A stretch of 64,000 nt of DNA from Jiangella alkaliphila (GTDB lineage Bacteria > Actinomycetota > Actinomycetes > Jiangellales > Jiangellaceae), in assembly GCF_900105925.1 (NCBI RefSeq), contig NZ_LT629791.1:5674001-5738000 (forward strand). The letters are read 5' to 3'. This document shows, in pieces, positions 17,780 through 26,359 of the stretch (the first letter of the stretch is position 1; the number at the start of each line of letters is the position of its first letter). Both the position numbers and the translations under genes were made by a program. A model generated the notes under the pieces. That model was given only the letters and a program-made list of their open reading frames with translations. It had not been told where the DNA came from and did no database searches.

Positions 17780-18299
17780 CCTGCTCGCCTCCGCCCGGCG
17801 ACGCCGAACCCGCCCACGCGAGCTCCCGCAGACCCGTTGCCAGGAGCCTCGCCACCTCGCCCGCCGGCAGATCGAGCAGGATCGCGACGTCACGGTAGGA
17901 GAAGCCCCCGAAGCGCACCAACGCGATCGAGGCACGTTGCTGACCAGCGAGCGAACCCAGACTCGCCATCATCGCCCGCGCGGATCCACGACCCCCCGGG
18001 TTCGGTGACTCAGCGCGCTCCGCCGTCAACGACGCGACCGTCGCCCTGGAGGCCAGGCAACGGACGAAGATGAGATAGGCCAGACGCCGACGCATGCCGA
18101 CCTCGTCGCGGGCCACGTCGCGTTCGATACACACATCGGCGATGACACTGACCACCGCACGCTGCGCGTCGGCACGGTCCAGCAGGACGAAGTGGGCCAA
18201 CGAGAAGAGGGCCGCACCATGACTGTCGCAAATTCGTTCAGCCGTTGGCTCATCGACTCCGGCCGCGGACGCCTGCTGCCAAGCGCGTTCGACTGACAT
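17760..18299 (-). CDS. Sigma-70-like (ECF) protein at the head of the GAF-ANTAR cluster
   Basis: About 179 residues from ATG 18299 (MSVERAWQQ). Region 2-like helices: SHGAALFSLAHFVLLDRADAQRAVVSVIADVCIERDVARDEVGMRRRLAYLIFVRCLA. Region 4-like: MASLGSLAGQQRASIALVRFGGFSYRDVAILLDLPAGEVARLLATGLREL, with a normal helix-turn-helix (YRDVAILLDLPAGEVARLL). Region 2 is divergent, so promoter recognition may be unusual, or it may serve as a regulator without core binding. First gene of the minus-strand cluster. Confidence 0.7.
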   Translation of the reverse strand: MSVERAWQQASAAGVDEPTAERICDSHGAALFSLAHFVLLDRADAQRAVVSVIADVCIERDVARDEVGMRRRLAYLIFVRCLASRATVASLTAERAESPNPGGRGSARAMMASLGSLAGQQRASIALVRFGGFSYRDVAILLDLPAGEVARLLATGLRELAWAGSASPGGGEQDGRGRD

Positions 18300-18924
18300 A
18301 TGCCCCGCTCCCCGCACTCACTCAAGTGGCACCGGGGTCCGGGGCAGCGATGACGTCAACGCGTCACGACACAGCTGACGATACCTCACGTCACGCGCCT
18401 CGAACCCGCCCAGTGGCACCGAAGACCTCCACCAGCCGTGTCAGCTCCGCGAAACCGGTGTCAACGCCCATGGAAGGGCGGCCGGTGCCGGGATGTGCGT
18501 GCCAGCGGTCCGCGGCCGCGTCCAAAGTGCACCGATGATCGCGGCCACCTGCTCGGCCGGTACGCCGACGGTGAGACGACGGCGTTCGAGAGATCGACGT
18601 CGTCGCAGGTCCTGTGATCGGCATCTCATCAGGCGTCCGCAACCGGGCATGGGCAGAAGAGGGTGGCGCAGGATGTGCTGCTCGTAGGACGACATGCTCG
18701 CGCGACCGGATACGCGTATGAGCTGCTGGGTTGGTCCTCGGCGTCGGTCGCGGCCGCGACCGGCAGTGACAACCGACCCGGACCTTCACCATCAACCTCG
18801 GCTGGATGAGGGTCGCCGCCACTGACAGTTCCGCTCCTCAGGAGGCGCCGTCAGTCCCCTGCGCAACTGGCCGAACCGGGCGCGTCGGATGTCGCGGGTG
18901 GCAGCCGGCGACGCGGGCGATCGC
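18300..18924. other. 625-bp stretch without a convincing gene
   Basis: It separates the sigma-like gene from the clamp-like gene. Short open frames on both strands have low-complexity Arg/Ala/Pro composition and no family motif. It should contain the promoter of the GAF-ANTAR cluster (minus strand, right of 18299), but no sigma consensus could be assigned with confidence. Confidence 0.5.
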
Positions 18925-20289
18925 TCATGTGTCTTGGGTGTCGGGAGAGTAGATCCTTGTCGCTCGCACCGCAGGTGGCCGGTCGCCCGGCCGGAAACCG
19001 GCAGTGGTCACGTAGGTAGTGGCGTCTTTTGCTTCCCTTCGCAGATGAAGAGTCACTCGCTGTCGCGCGAACCCGGCGAGAGCCTCGACGAGGCTGACCA
19101 CGTGGAGGTAACTGACGACGGGCTCGGCCACCGAAGCCTCGGCGAGGACGGTATGCGTACCCATCGACGGCCCGTTGATGTGGTTGAGTGGGCGTAGCTG
19201 AAGCGTGTCGTCGCGAACGGTGGCCTCCACGAGCCAGCTGTTGCGACCACCGCTTGCGGCCTCGGCAAGTCGTCGCGCATCGTTCAGGTATCGGTGGAGG
19301 TCGTCTCGCGCCACGGTGACTTCGATCTGATCATCATGGTTCGATGGCTCGAACCGCCGGATCCATGGACGCACGTTCGCGTGCCAGGCAGCCCAGTGCC
19401 CGCCGGCGAGGTAGGCCAGTTGCCGGCCGTCTGACACCTCAGCTTGTCCCATCACCGAAGGACCGGCTGCCGTCGCGGATGCGACCTCGCGTATCCAGAG
19501 GTAGTGGACCAGCATCTCTAGCTCGGCGGAGTCGCTCAGTGGCACGTGGCTGTTGGCCGCCGCTTTGCGGTTGTTGGCGTCGAGACAGAGGGTTTCGCCG
19601 TCAACGCGTATGCCGACGTAGTCTCGGTGCTGGTCGTCGGGTTGACGAGCCGCGCTCCAGTCTGTGGCCGCGGCTACGTGCGCGACCGCGGACTTCAGGG
19701 CCAGGCCATCCTCGACTCTAATGAGGGTGTCGGGTCGGGGCGGAATTGCGGGACCTTGGGTTCGACGTTTCAGAAGGTGCGCACGGTGCCATCGGCCTTC
19801 GACTTCGATCCGCAATCCGTCCGTGCCGTGGGATTCGAGTTGCACGAGAGCGCGTTCACGTTCGGAGCGTCCGAGACCTTTGCGTAGAGCTTCGGCGATC
19901 TGCCACACGTCACGGCGCTCTGCCAGCACGGTCCCGGGAACGTCAACGAGTGCATCACCGCGCCAGAATGCGGCTCCGTAGTCGTCGCTGCCGGCGATCG
20001 TGACCGTTCCATCGCCCGCCTCGATCCACGTTCCCCCCTTGGGGTCGCCAATGTGGTGGGCACGAGAGGCGGTGCCGGCGAGCCGCAGCGCCTCCAGCAG
20101 GTCGTCCAGCGGCATCTGCAGCTTCAAGCTCTCGGCGGGCACCGGTTCCGAGTCATCTTCCGCAAGGCGATCCGTCCACCCAGGAAGTGCGACGCGTGCA
20201 TCGCGCAGGGCGCGGAGCACCGCCTGATACTGATCGTCGGACAACTCATCGACGAGACGTTTGAATGCGTACTTATGGATCGTGGACAC
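18925..20289 (-). CDS. Divergent DNA sliding-clamp-like (DnaN-fold) protein
   Basis: 454 residues without a recognised common annotation. After an N-terminal helical region of about 55 residues, three consecutive segments each follow the beta-clamp pattern. Segment 1 (about 55-170): LDDLLEALRLAG, GTVTIAGSDDYGAAF, VPGTVLAERRDVWQIAEALRK, GLRIEVEGRWHRAHL. Segment 2 (about 185-310): IRVDGETLCLDANNRKAA, YLWIREVASA, RQLAYLAGG. Segment 3 (about 325-445): VTVARDDLHRYLNDARRLAEA, VRDDTLQLRPLN, LHVVSLVEALAGFARQRVTLHLR. The order matches DnaN domains 1-3, but the sequence is too diverged for certainty. Replication clamp, repair clamp or phage/plasmid clamp cannot be told apart here. Confidence 0.5.
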   Translation of the reverse strand: MSTIHKYAFKRLVDELSDDQYQAVLRALRDARVALPGWTDRLAEDDSEPVPAESLKLQMPLDDLLEALRLAGTASRAHHIGDPKGGTWIEAGDGTVTIAGSDDYGAAFWRGDALVDVPGTVLAERRDVWQIAEALRKGLGRSERERALVQLESHGTDGLRIEVEGRWHRAHLLKRRTQGPAIPPRPDTLIRVEDGLALKSAVAHVAAATDWSAARQPDDQHRDYVGIRVDGETLCLDANNRKAAANSHVPLSDSAELEMLVHYLWIREVASATAAGPSVMGQAEVSDGRQLAYLAGGHWAAWHANVRPWIRRFEPSNHDDQIEVTVARDDLHRYLNDARRLAEAASGGRNSWLVEATVRDDTLQLRPLNHINGPSMGTHTVLAEASVAEPVVSYLHVVSLVEALAGFARQRVTLHLRREAKDATTYVTTAGFRPGDRPPAVRATRIYSPDTQDT

Positions 20290-20330
20290 CGTGCAATCCT
20301 GCCGCCACCCAGGACTGGCTCACACCCTCT

Positions 20331-20573
20331 TTAGGGAACTTGGTAGATCCAGCGTTCAGACGTCCTGGGCTCGCTGAGCAGCCTCCGACGCCGGTAGTCG
20401 TCAGGCGCCGGCAGGCGCTTCGAATCTTCTCGTCGCTGTCGGGCTTCGGCGGGGTCGAGTTCGTATCCGGCCGCGGACTCGTCGAGGATCTGCCGGCGGA
20501 CAGCGTCGCCGCGCACGGTGCGTTTGATGAGCACCGCCAGCACCGAGCCATCGGCGCAGTGTGGTGCGGTCAT
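20331..20573 (-). CDS. Small hypothetical protein
   Basis: About 80 residues from ATG 20573 (MTAPHCADGSVLAVLIKRTV). A short hydrophobic strand is followed by a highly charged helical stretch, QILDESAAGYELDPAEARQRREDSKRL, ending ERWIYQVP. It sits 41 bp upstream of the clamp-like gene on the same strand and could be cotranscribed with it. It directly follows permease debris, so it may instead be a chimeric remnant. No family recognised. Confidence 0.3.
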   Translation of the reverse strand: MTAPHCADGSVLAVLIKRTVRGDAVRRQILDESAAGYELDPAEARQRREDSKRLPAPDDYRRRRLLSEPRTSERWIYQVP

Positions 20574-20606
20574 GAGTGGCGGGCGCGGCCAGACACGCCC
20601 GGGCGG

Positions 20607-21184
20607 CGTGATACCCACGATGAGCACGGTGACCGGGCTGGCGACCTGTTGCGCGACGCCGAGCGCCAGGACGATCACAAGGCCGGACCGTTGATGGCCG
20701 CCCCGGTCACGCCGAGCTGATTCAGCACCCCGAGCTGGAACACGCAGTCGTGCCGGTGGAGCCGACGATGCCGATCGCGGCGCCCAGGTCGGCACCCCGA
20801 ACTGACCCCGAGCTCGAACGGGTCCGCCAGCGGGTTGCGGAACATCGTCTGCATCTGTGTCCCGCCCACTGCCAGCGCGGCCCCGACCAGCACCGTGCCG
20901 ATCGCCTTCGGCAGCCGTGCGTCGAGGATCACCGTCCCGTGCATGTCACGGCTGGCCTCGTCGCCCAGGAGCACCGAGGCGACCTCACCGACGGGGATGC
21001 GCACGAAGCCCTGGTCGAGCAGCACTCCCAGGACGAGGAGCGCGAACATCGCCGCTTTCACCGCGGCCGTGCGGGTGATCCGGCGGCCGGGGCTGGCCGG
21101 TGGCGACGACCGCATCGGCTCGCGCACCGGCGGGACCTCCGGCTGTGCCCGGCCAGGCCCAGGCCGAGCTGTTGGCTGGTTCAT
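20607..21184 (-). pseudogene. FecCD-type siderophore ABC permease remnant
   Basis: The N-terminal part is clear: a first membrane helix (VKAAMFALLVLGVLLDQG), then VILDARLPKAIGTVLVGAALAVGGTQMQTMFRNPLADPFELGVSSG, the FecCD signature. The frame then breaks. A later segment in another frame, GLVIVLALGVAQQVASPVTVLIVGI, matches the helix and V-L-I-V-G-I motif further along, and everything after that is missing. Expected length is about 330-350 residues; under 200 are recoverable. A broken iron-uptake permease. Confidence 0.75.
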
Positions 21185-21713
21185 CGGCGTGGCGTCTGCT
21201 CGTACATCATCCGAGGCCGTCACCGATCGGCGGGATCCCGCGCGGGGTCGATCGGAGGCTCGGCTGGGCACGTCGACGGACGACCGGACCGCGGAACACC
21301 CGGCGGCTCCGGCGCGATGGATCGTGCCGGCGGAACGCTCAGATCAACGCGGCCGGGGGGTACCGCGCCAGACCTGGCCCGGAGCGAGGGACGACCCAGC
21401 GCCGGCAGGTGACCCGATCGGCGATCGAGACCACCAGCGTCGCCGGCGGGAAGCCATGGAGCAACCGCATCAGACGGACCGCGCGGAGCACGCCGCACCG
21501 CGCCACGATCGACCGCACTCAGCAGATGGAACAGCACCTGCGAAGGCCCCAACCACCGCGAGGACGCCGCCGAACCCGCGCCGCCGGTCCGCCGCCGCCC
21601 ACACACCACGGCGAGAGGCGGCACGCGCTACAACCTACCGAAGTCCGGAGTGCCCGCATTGTGCCGCACGAGGCTCACCGGGATCGAACGCCGCCCGGGC
21701 GGCGGGAGGGCTT
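21185..21713. other. 529-bp degraded stretch
   Basis: Between the FecCD remnant and the class F sortase gene. Minus-strand frames around 21220-21624 are open but Arg/Gly/Pro rich, without a domain signature. It may be decayed transporter or regulator sequence; nothing can be named. Confidence 0.4.
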
Positions 21714-22329
21714 CAGGCCCGCACGGCGTAGACGACCAGGTTCTCCGTGTAGCCGTCGTCGTAGTCGCCGTGGCAGGTGATGAGCCGGAGCTCGTCCCCG
21801 GGCAAGGCGCCGAAGACCTCCAGGGTCGGGAAGGCGTCCTGGGGGTGGGCGGTCAGGTGCTCGACTCGGTAGTCCGCCTGGCCGCCGGCGGCGAGACCGA
21901 CCCGGACGAGGTCGCCCGGTCGCAGTCACTCAGCCGGGCGAACACCGCCGGCCCGGTCACCGAGTCGACGTGTCCCACGATGACGGTTGGGCCTCCTGCG
22001 CCGGGCCGGGCGCCGGGCGCGTACCAGCCGGCGAGGTCCGGGGCGGCGGGCACCTCCATCCGGCCATCGGCATCAAGGCCCAGCTCGACCAGGGCTGACG
22101 TCACCCCGATGGCATCGATGCTGACCGACACCGGGGCCGGGCCGACCGGCTCGACGACCGGCGCCTGCACCGGCGTCGGCTCCACCACAGGCGCGGGCAC
22201 CGACGCCGCGCGAGGCGGCTCCGGCGGCGGCGACCCCTCGGTCGGGGACGCCGTCGGCCCGACGCATGCGGCGACCATCGTCGCCGCCGCCACGCCGAGG
22301 CCACCGGCCCACGTGCGGAATTGGATCAT
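21714..22329 (-). pseudogene. Class F sortase, frameshifted
   Basis: ATG 22329 overlaps the CHRD gene stop (ATGA). A lipoprotein-like leader (TMVAACVGP) and Pro-rich linker precede the sortase domain: VSVSIDAIGVTSALVELGLDADGRMEVP, GWYAPGARPGAGGPTVIVGHVDS, VFARLSD. One base is missing at about 21928. The downstream frame continues LRPGDLVRV...AHPQDAFPTLEVFG, then the catalytic ELRLITCHGD (Cys and Arg context) and ends ENLVVYAVRA. All sortase landmarks exist across two frames. Sortases cleave and anchor surface proteins; the neighbouring CHRD protein is the obvious partner. Confidence 0.8.
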
Positions 22330-23023
22330 GTGGTAACGCGCCGCCGCATGACGGCGCCGGCACCGCCGACGAGCAGCAATCCGCCGACGCCGGCCAGCAG
22401 CATGTCCGTCCCCCGATCCGCGGGTCGGTCGGCCGTGCCACCGAGTCCGCTGTCCACGCCGCCGACCGGCATCGGCACCAGCTGGCCGCGCACCGCGCCG
22501 GCCGGGAACTCCGCGGTGTGCGTGTCGCCGAAGAACCCGGCCGGGTTCGCCTCGATCTGCGCCAGGTTGAAGCCGTCACCCGTGTCGACACCGTCGGCGA
22601 GGATGCCGGCGGTGAACGGCCCCTGCAGGCAGCCGGAGCTGCGCCGGACTTCGCCGTCACCCTCCGGGTTCGGGAAGGCCAGGCGCGGCGGCCCGGCCGA
22701 CCCGGCGACCGCCTCGTGGATGTGCGTCGCCGTCTTCGCCGGACTCTCGTAGGGCGGTTCGACGCCGCGGGTGGTGAGGTCGTAGCAGATGATCTCTTGG
22801 TCGGAGTTGATGCGGTAGTGGAACTCACCGCTGCCGCCGGCCGCGCCGGGCACCGGGTCACCGTCGGGGTTGATTACCATGTCGGGTCGGCGTGCACGGT
22901 GAACGCGCTGGTGAACGTCGCGGGCTCGGCCACGTCGGTCTCGGCGGCGGCGAACGCCGGCAGACCGAGGAGCGCGACGGTCACGGCGGTAGCCGTACCG
23001 GCCACGCGGGTCACGACGGTCAT
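22326..23023 (-). pseudogene. CHRD-domain surface protein, frameshifted after the N-terminus
   Basis: ATG 23023 behind GAGAGGTG begins MTVVTRVAGTATAVTVALLG, a signal peptide ending AAAETD, then ATFTSAFTVHADPTW and a stop. A one-base shift at about 22880 restores NPDGDPVPGAAGGSGEFHYRI...KTATHIHEAVAGSAGP and GDTHTAEFPAGAVRGQLV, a CHRD domain. The C-terminus has one membrane helix followed by RRR, without a recognisable LPXTG box. CHRD proteins are extracellular immunoglobulin-like domain proteins. It is organised exactly like the intact pair at 62.6-64.0 kb. Confidence 0.75.
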
Positions 23024-23252
23024 CGTGGTCACCTCTCTGTCCGGGGACGACGGCGCCGTCCCACTCGAGGGGGCATACGGGCTGCAGGTCGCGCGCGTTC
23101 ACGGGCAGTTCGCATCGAAGGTGAACGGCTCGGTGCCCGCGCGCGTATACCCTCGCGTGACACTCACAGCCGCCGACCAGGCGAGCCGGACCCGGGCACT
23201 CGTGACGAGGAGCGTGGTCGCCCTGCGCCGCCAGCAGGAGGGAACGTTCGAT

Positions 23253-23735
23253 GTGGTGAGCGCCTACGACGACCACGGCCGGGAGCTGTACGCGTTCGCG
23301 CTCCACGCGCTCGGCGACCGCGCCCAGGCCGAAGAGTGCGTTCAAGACACCTTCGTCCGGGCCTGGCGGGCCCGGACAACCTATCGACCGGACCGCGCCA
23401 CGGTCCGGACCTGGCTGTTCGCGATCGCGCGGAACCTCGTGATCGACACGCTGCGGGCCCGCCAACGCTGGCCGCGCCCGGTCGACTCCACCCGGGCCGA
23501 GGACCGGGCCGACAACGTCCGAGCCAGCCTCGACCGGCTCCTCGTCGCCGAGGCCCTGACCCGGCTGTCCGACGAGCACCGGCAGGTGATCGTGCAGGTC
23601 CAGCTGAACGGGGTGTCGTACGAGGAGCTGTCGCGGGTTACGCACGTGCCGGTGGCGACGCTGCGCACCAGGATGTACTACGGGCTGCGGTCCCTGCGGA
23701 CGGCCCTGAAGGAGGTGGGCGAGATCCATGCCTGA
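23253..23735 (+). CDS. ECF-type RNA polymerase sigma factor
   Basis: About 160 residues from GTG 23253, chosen for the AGGAGGG site at 23236-23242. An in-frame GTG at 23157 would add 32 residues unlike the family. Region 2: GRELYAFALHALGDRAQAEECVQDTFVRAWRA and VRTWLFAIARNLVIDTLRAR. Region 4: LTRLSDEHRQVIVQVQLNGVSYEELSRVTHVPVATLRTRMYYGLRSLRTALKEVG. It overlaps the anti-sigma gene by 8 bp and is divergent from the CHRD/sortase pair. Confidence 0.9.
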   Translation: MVSAYDDHGRELYAFALHALGDRAQAEECVQDTFVRAWRARTTYRPDRATVRTWLFAIARNLVIDTLRARQRWPRPVDSTRAEDRADNVRASLDRLLVAEALTRLSDEHRQVIVQVQLNGVSYEELSRVTHVPVATLRTRMYYGLRSLRTALKEVGEIHA

Positions 23736-24429
23736 CGACCGGTCTCCCGCAGTCGGACGCGAGCGCGCTCGTGAACTGCTCGACCTCGGCGCCCACCGCG
23801 AGCTCACCGACGCCGAGCAGCAAGAGCTGACCCGGCTGCTGCACGAGCACCCCGGCGTCGAGTACGACCAGTTCGCGCCCGAGTTGGCGGCTCTCGGCGG
23901 TCTCGGGCCGATCCTGGACGAGCCGGCGCCACCGGCCCTGCGCGAACGGATCGCCGCGACGGCCGAGCCCTCGGCCGTCGCCGCCCGGCCGCGCCGCTGG
24001 TCACGCCCGCTCCTGGCCGCGGCTGCCGTCGCCCTCCTCGGCCTGGGTGCCGCCGGCAGCGCCGTCGTCGGCAACCTGCTCGACGACGACGCGTCGACCG
24101 GCCCGCCCGGAACGCTCGGCGCCGTCGAGCAGATCAGCTTCGACGGCGAGCCGTCCGGGGTCGCCGTCGACGCGTCGGTGGTCGCGCACACTTGGGGCAC
24201 CGAGACGCTGGTCGACGTCGACGGACTGCCCGCCGGCGAGACCTTCACCGTCGTGGTCATCGCCGCCAACGGCGACGAGTTCCCGTCGGGCGAGTTCATC
24301 GGCTCGACCGTTCCCGTGACGTGCGCCATGAACGCGGCGGTCCTCCGCCAGGAGGCGGCCTCCATCGAGATCCGCGACGCCGGCGGCGGCACCGTCATGA
24401 AGTCGGAACTCCCGCCCGCCACCGCCTGA
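23728..24429 (+). CDS. Membrane anti-sigma factor (RskA-type)
   Basis: 233 residues. A cytoplasmic N-terminal part (1-90) with helices ERARELLDLGAHRELTDAEQQELTRLL is followed by one membrane segment, PLLAAAAVALLGLGAAGSAVVG (about 92-113), and an extracellular domain with anti-sigma-K-like strands (TETLVDVDGLPAGETFTVVVIAANGDEFPSG). Overlap with the sigma gene implies coupled translation and stoichiometric control. No zinc-binding HxxxCxxC motif is present, so sigma binding would be of the zinc-independent type. Confidence 0.8.
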   Translation: MPDDRSPAVGRERARELLDLGAHRELTDAEQQELTRLLHEHPGVEYDQFAPELAALGGLGPILDEPAPPALRERIAATAEPSAVAARPRRWSRPLLAAAAVALLGLGAAGSAVVGNLLDDDASTGPPGTLGAVEQISFDGEPSGVAVDASVVAHTWGTETLVDVDGLPAGETFTVVVIAANGDEFPSGEFIGSTVPVTCAMNAAVLRQEAASIEIRDAGGGTVMKSELPPATA

Positions 24430-24466
24430 CGCCAATCAGGTAAGCGGCGGCGCCCGCAGGCAGGGG

Positions 24467-24742
24467 TCAGCCGGACGGTGGCCGATCGGCAACGCGGCCG
24501 CGGAGGCGGGCGATCTCGGCGCGGGAATGCTCGACCGCCGGCGACGTCTCTCCGCCCGCAACGGCGAGGTCGTGCCCGAGGTCGCGGGTCGCGCGGATCA
24601 GATGCTGCTCGCGGCGACGGCTGGTGCCGGACGGACGAGCCTTCACGGCGGCGCGGCGGTTCCGGCGGTATCCGGCGACGGCGTCGAGCTCGGCCTCGGT
24701 GAGCGTGCCGCCGGTGACCTCAGGACGCAGGATCGCGGTCAT
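24467..24742 (-). CDS. Small hypothetical protein
   Basis: About 91 residues from ATG 24742 (MTAILRPEVTGG). Predicted mostly helical, charged, with TLTEAELDAVAGYRRNRRAAVKA and a final HSRAEIARLRGRVADRP. The frame is open further upstream across the terminator hairpin at 24821-24858, which argues for the shorter start. No family recognised. It is convergent with the anti-sigma gene. Confidence 0.4.
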   Translation of the reverse strand: MTAILRPEVTGGTLTEAELDAVAGYRRNRRAAVKARPSGTSRRREQHLIRATRDLGHDLAVAGGETSPAVEHSRAEIARLRGRVADRPPSG

Positions 24743-24820
24743 GAACTCGCGCTCCGGCCCTCCGGCCCACTCATCCAACAGCGATGACCCCGAGACGGCA
24801 ACGGGTTCGCCCAGACGGAG

Positions 24821-24858
24821 GGGCGGAGTATGCGGAACCGGCTCCGCATACTCCGCCC
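24821..24858 (-). terminator. Strong hairpin terminator after the fasciclin gene
   Basis: Perfect 16-bp arms, GGGCGGAGTATGCGGA at 24821-24836 and its complement at 24843-24858, with a 6-base loop. It lies 18 bp past the stop of the minus-strand fasciclin gene. There is no T-run, as is usual in high-GC actinobacteria. Confidence 0.8.
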
Positions 24859-24875
24859 TCCACACGGATCGGTCG

Positions 24876-25559
24876 TCACATCGGGGGCATGAGCACGCCG
24901 TCGATCAGGTAGACGGTGGCGTTGGCGGTCGTGACACCACCGCAGATGACGTTGGCGTCGTTGACCGTCAGCGCGTCCGGGGTGCCGGCGACCGTCACCG
25001 GGTCGCCCTGGACCGTGGCCTGCTCACCGACCACCTGGTCCGGGGACAACTGACCGGGCACCACGTGATACGTCAGCACCGTCGTGAGCAGGTCCGCGTC
25101 GGTGGCCAGCGTGTCCAGCGTGGCCTGGTCGACCGCGGCGAACGCGTCGTCGATCGGCGCGAACACGGTGAACTCGGCCCCGTTGAGCGTGTCGACGAGG
25201 TCCACCTCGGGGTTGAGTCCCCCGGACACCGCCGCGACCAGCGTCGTCAGGATCGGGTTATTCGACGCGGCCACCGCGACCGGGTCGTCGGACATGCCCT
25301 CGACCGAGCCCTCACCATCGGGGACCTGGGCGGCGTAATCGGCGCAACCCGGACCCACCGGGCCGGCCATCGGCTCCTCCGTCATCTCGTCCGCCGGCTC
25401 GTCGGCCGGCGTGGTCTCCTCCTCGGGTGCGGAGGTGCTGTCGCCGTTGCCGCTCGCCGTCGAGTCGTCACCGTCGTCGTCACCGCAGGCAGAGAGCGTC
25501 AGGGTGAGTGCGGCGGCCGCCGCGATCAGGACGGGGACTCGCCTGGTCAGAAGCTTCAT
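24876..25559 (-). CDS. Fasciclin-domain lipoprotein (MPT70/MPT83-like)
   Basis: About 227 residues from ATG 25559 behind AAAGGAACC. Lipobox LTLSAC with Cys near residue 24, an acidic Ser/Thr/Glu linker, then [19 protein letters not shown] as in mycobacterial MPT70/83. One FAS1 domain follows ([68 protein letters not shown]). A secreted, membrane-anchored adhesion-type protein. It is divergent from the sigK-rskA pair, matching the known SigK regulon in mycobacteria, so regulation by that sigma factor is likely. Confidence 0.9.
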   Translation of the reverse strand: MKLLTRRVPVLIAAAAALTLTLSACGDDDGDDSTASGNGDSTSAPEEETTPADEPADEMTEEPMAGPVGPGCADYAAQVPDGEGSVEGMSDDPVAVAASNNPILTTLVAAVSGGLNPEVDLVDTLNGAEFTVFAPIDDAFAAVDQATLDTLATDADLLTTVLTYHVVPGQLSPDQVVGEQATVQGDPVTVAGTPDALTVNDANVICGGVTTANATVYLIDGVLMPPM

Positions 25560-25768
25560 GATGGTTCCTTTCACTGAACGCCGGGGAATTCCCGACGCGT
25601 GTCGCTCATGTGGCGCGACACTCGATCCCCATTCGTCGCCGGCGCCGCCGCGGATTGGCCGCGCCCGGAAACTTCTCAGGACGCGTTGCCCGATGGCGGA
25701 CGTTCTGGATCTGATTCGCAATACGTGCGCACACCAATCCGGCGGCCGGGTGACTTCGAACCACGGCC

Positions 25769-26359
25769 ATGACGAAGTTCCGCTCAGCCCCGGCGGGTGG
25801 TGCCTCTCGGCTGGCGGACGACGCGTTGAGCGGGTTGTTGAACCGGTCGGCGGCCGGCGACGAGGCAGCATTCGAGGAGCTCTACGAACGCACGGCCCCG
25901 ACGATCTATGGGGTCGCGCACCAAGTCATTCGTAATCACGCGCACGCCGAGGAGATCACCCACGACGTCATGCTCGAGGTGTGGCGGTCGTCGAGCCGAT
26001 TCCGCGCCGACCGGGGCAGCGCCCTCAGCTGGGTGATGATGATCGCGCACCGGCGCGCCGTCGACCGCGTGCGGCAGGAGCAGTCGGCCACCCAGCGGGA
26101 CCTGCGCGACGCCGAACTGGACGAACGACGCGCCCACGACCACGTCGTGGAGACTGCGGAAGCTCGACTGGAGGTGGATCAGCTGCACCTCTGTCTGGGC
26201 CGGCTCACACCGGTGCAGCAGGAGTCGGTGCGACTGGCCTTCTACGGCGGCTTCACCTACCGCGAGGTGGCCCGCATCCTCGACACCCCACTGGGCACCG
26301 TCAAGACCCGGCTCCGCGACGGGTTGCTGCGGCTGCGGGCCTGCATGGAGGATCGATGA
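25769..26359 (+). CDS. sigK: ECF sigma factor SigK
   Basis: 196 residues. Region 2: [46 protein letters not shown] and [21 protein letters not shown]. Region 4: [55 protein letters not shown]. The overall pattern and the RskA partner identify SigK. It overlaps rskA by ATGA. It probably drives its own operon, the divergent fasciclin lipoprotein gene and possibly the DUF4331 genes downstream. Confidence 0.85.
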   Translation: MTKFRSAPAGGASRLADDALSGLLNRSAAGDEAAFEELYERTAPTIYGVAHQVIRNHAHAEEITHDVMLEVWRSSSRFRADRGSALSWVMMIAHRRAVDRVRQEQSATQRDLRDAELDERRAHDHVVETAEARLEVDQLHLCLGRLTPVQQESVRLAFYGGFTYREVARILDTPLGTVKTRLRDGLLRLRACMEDR

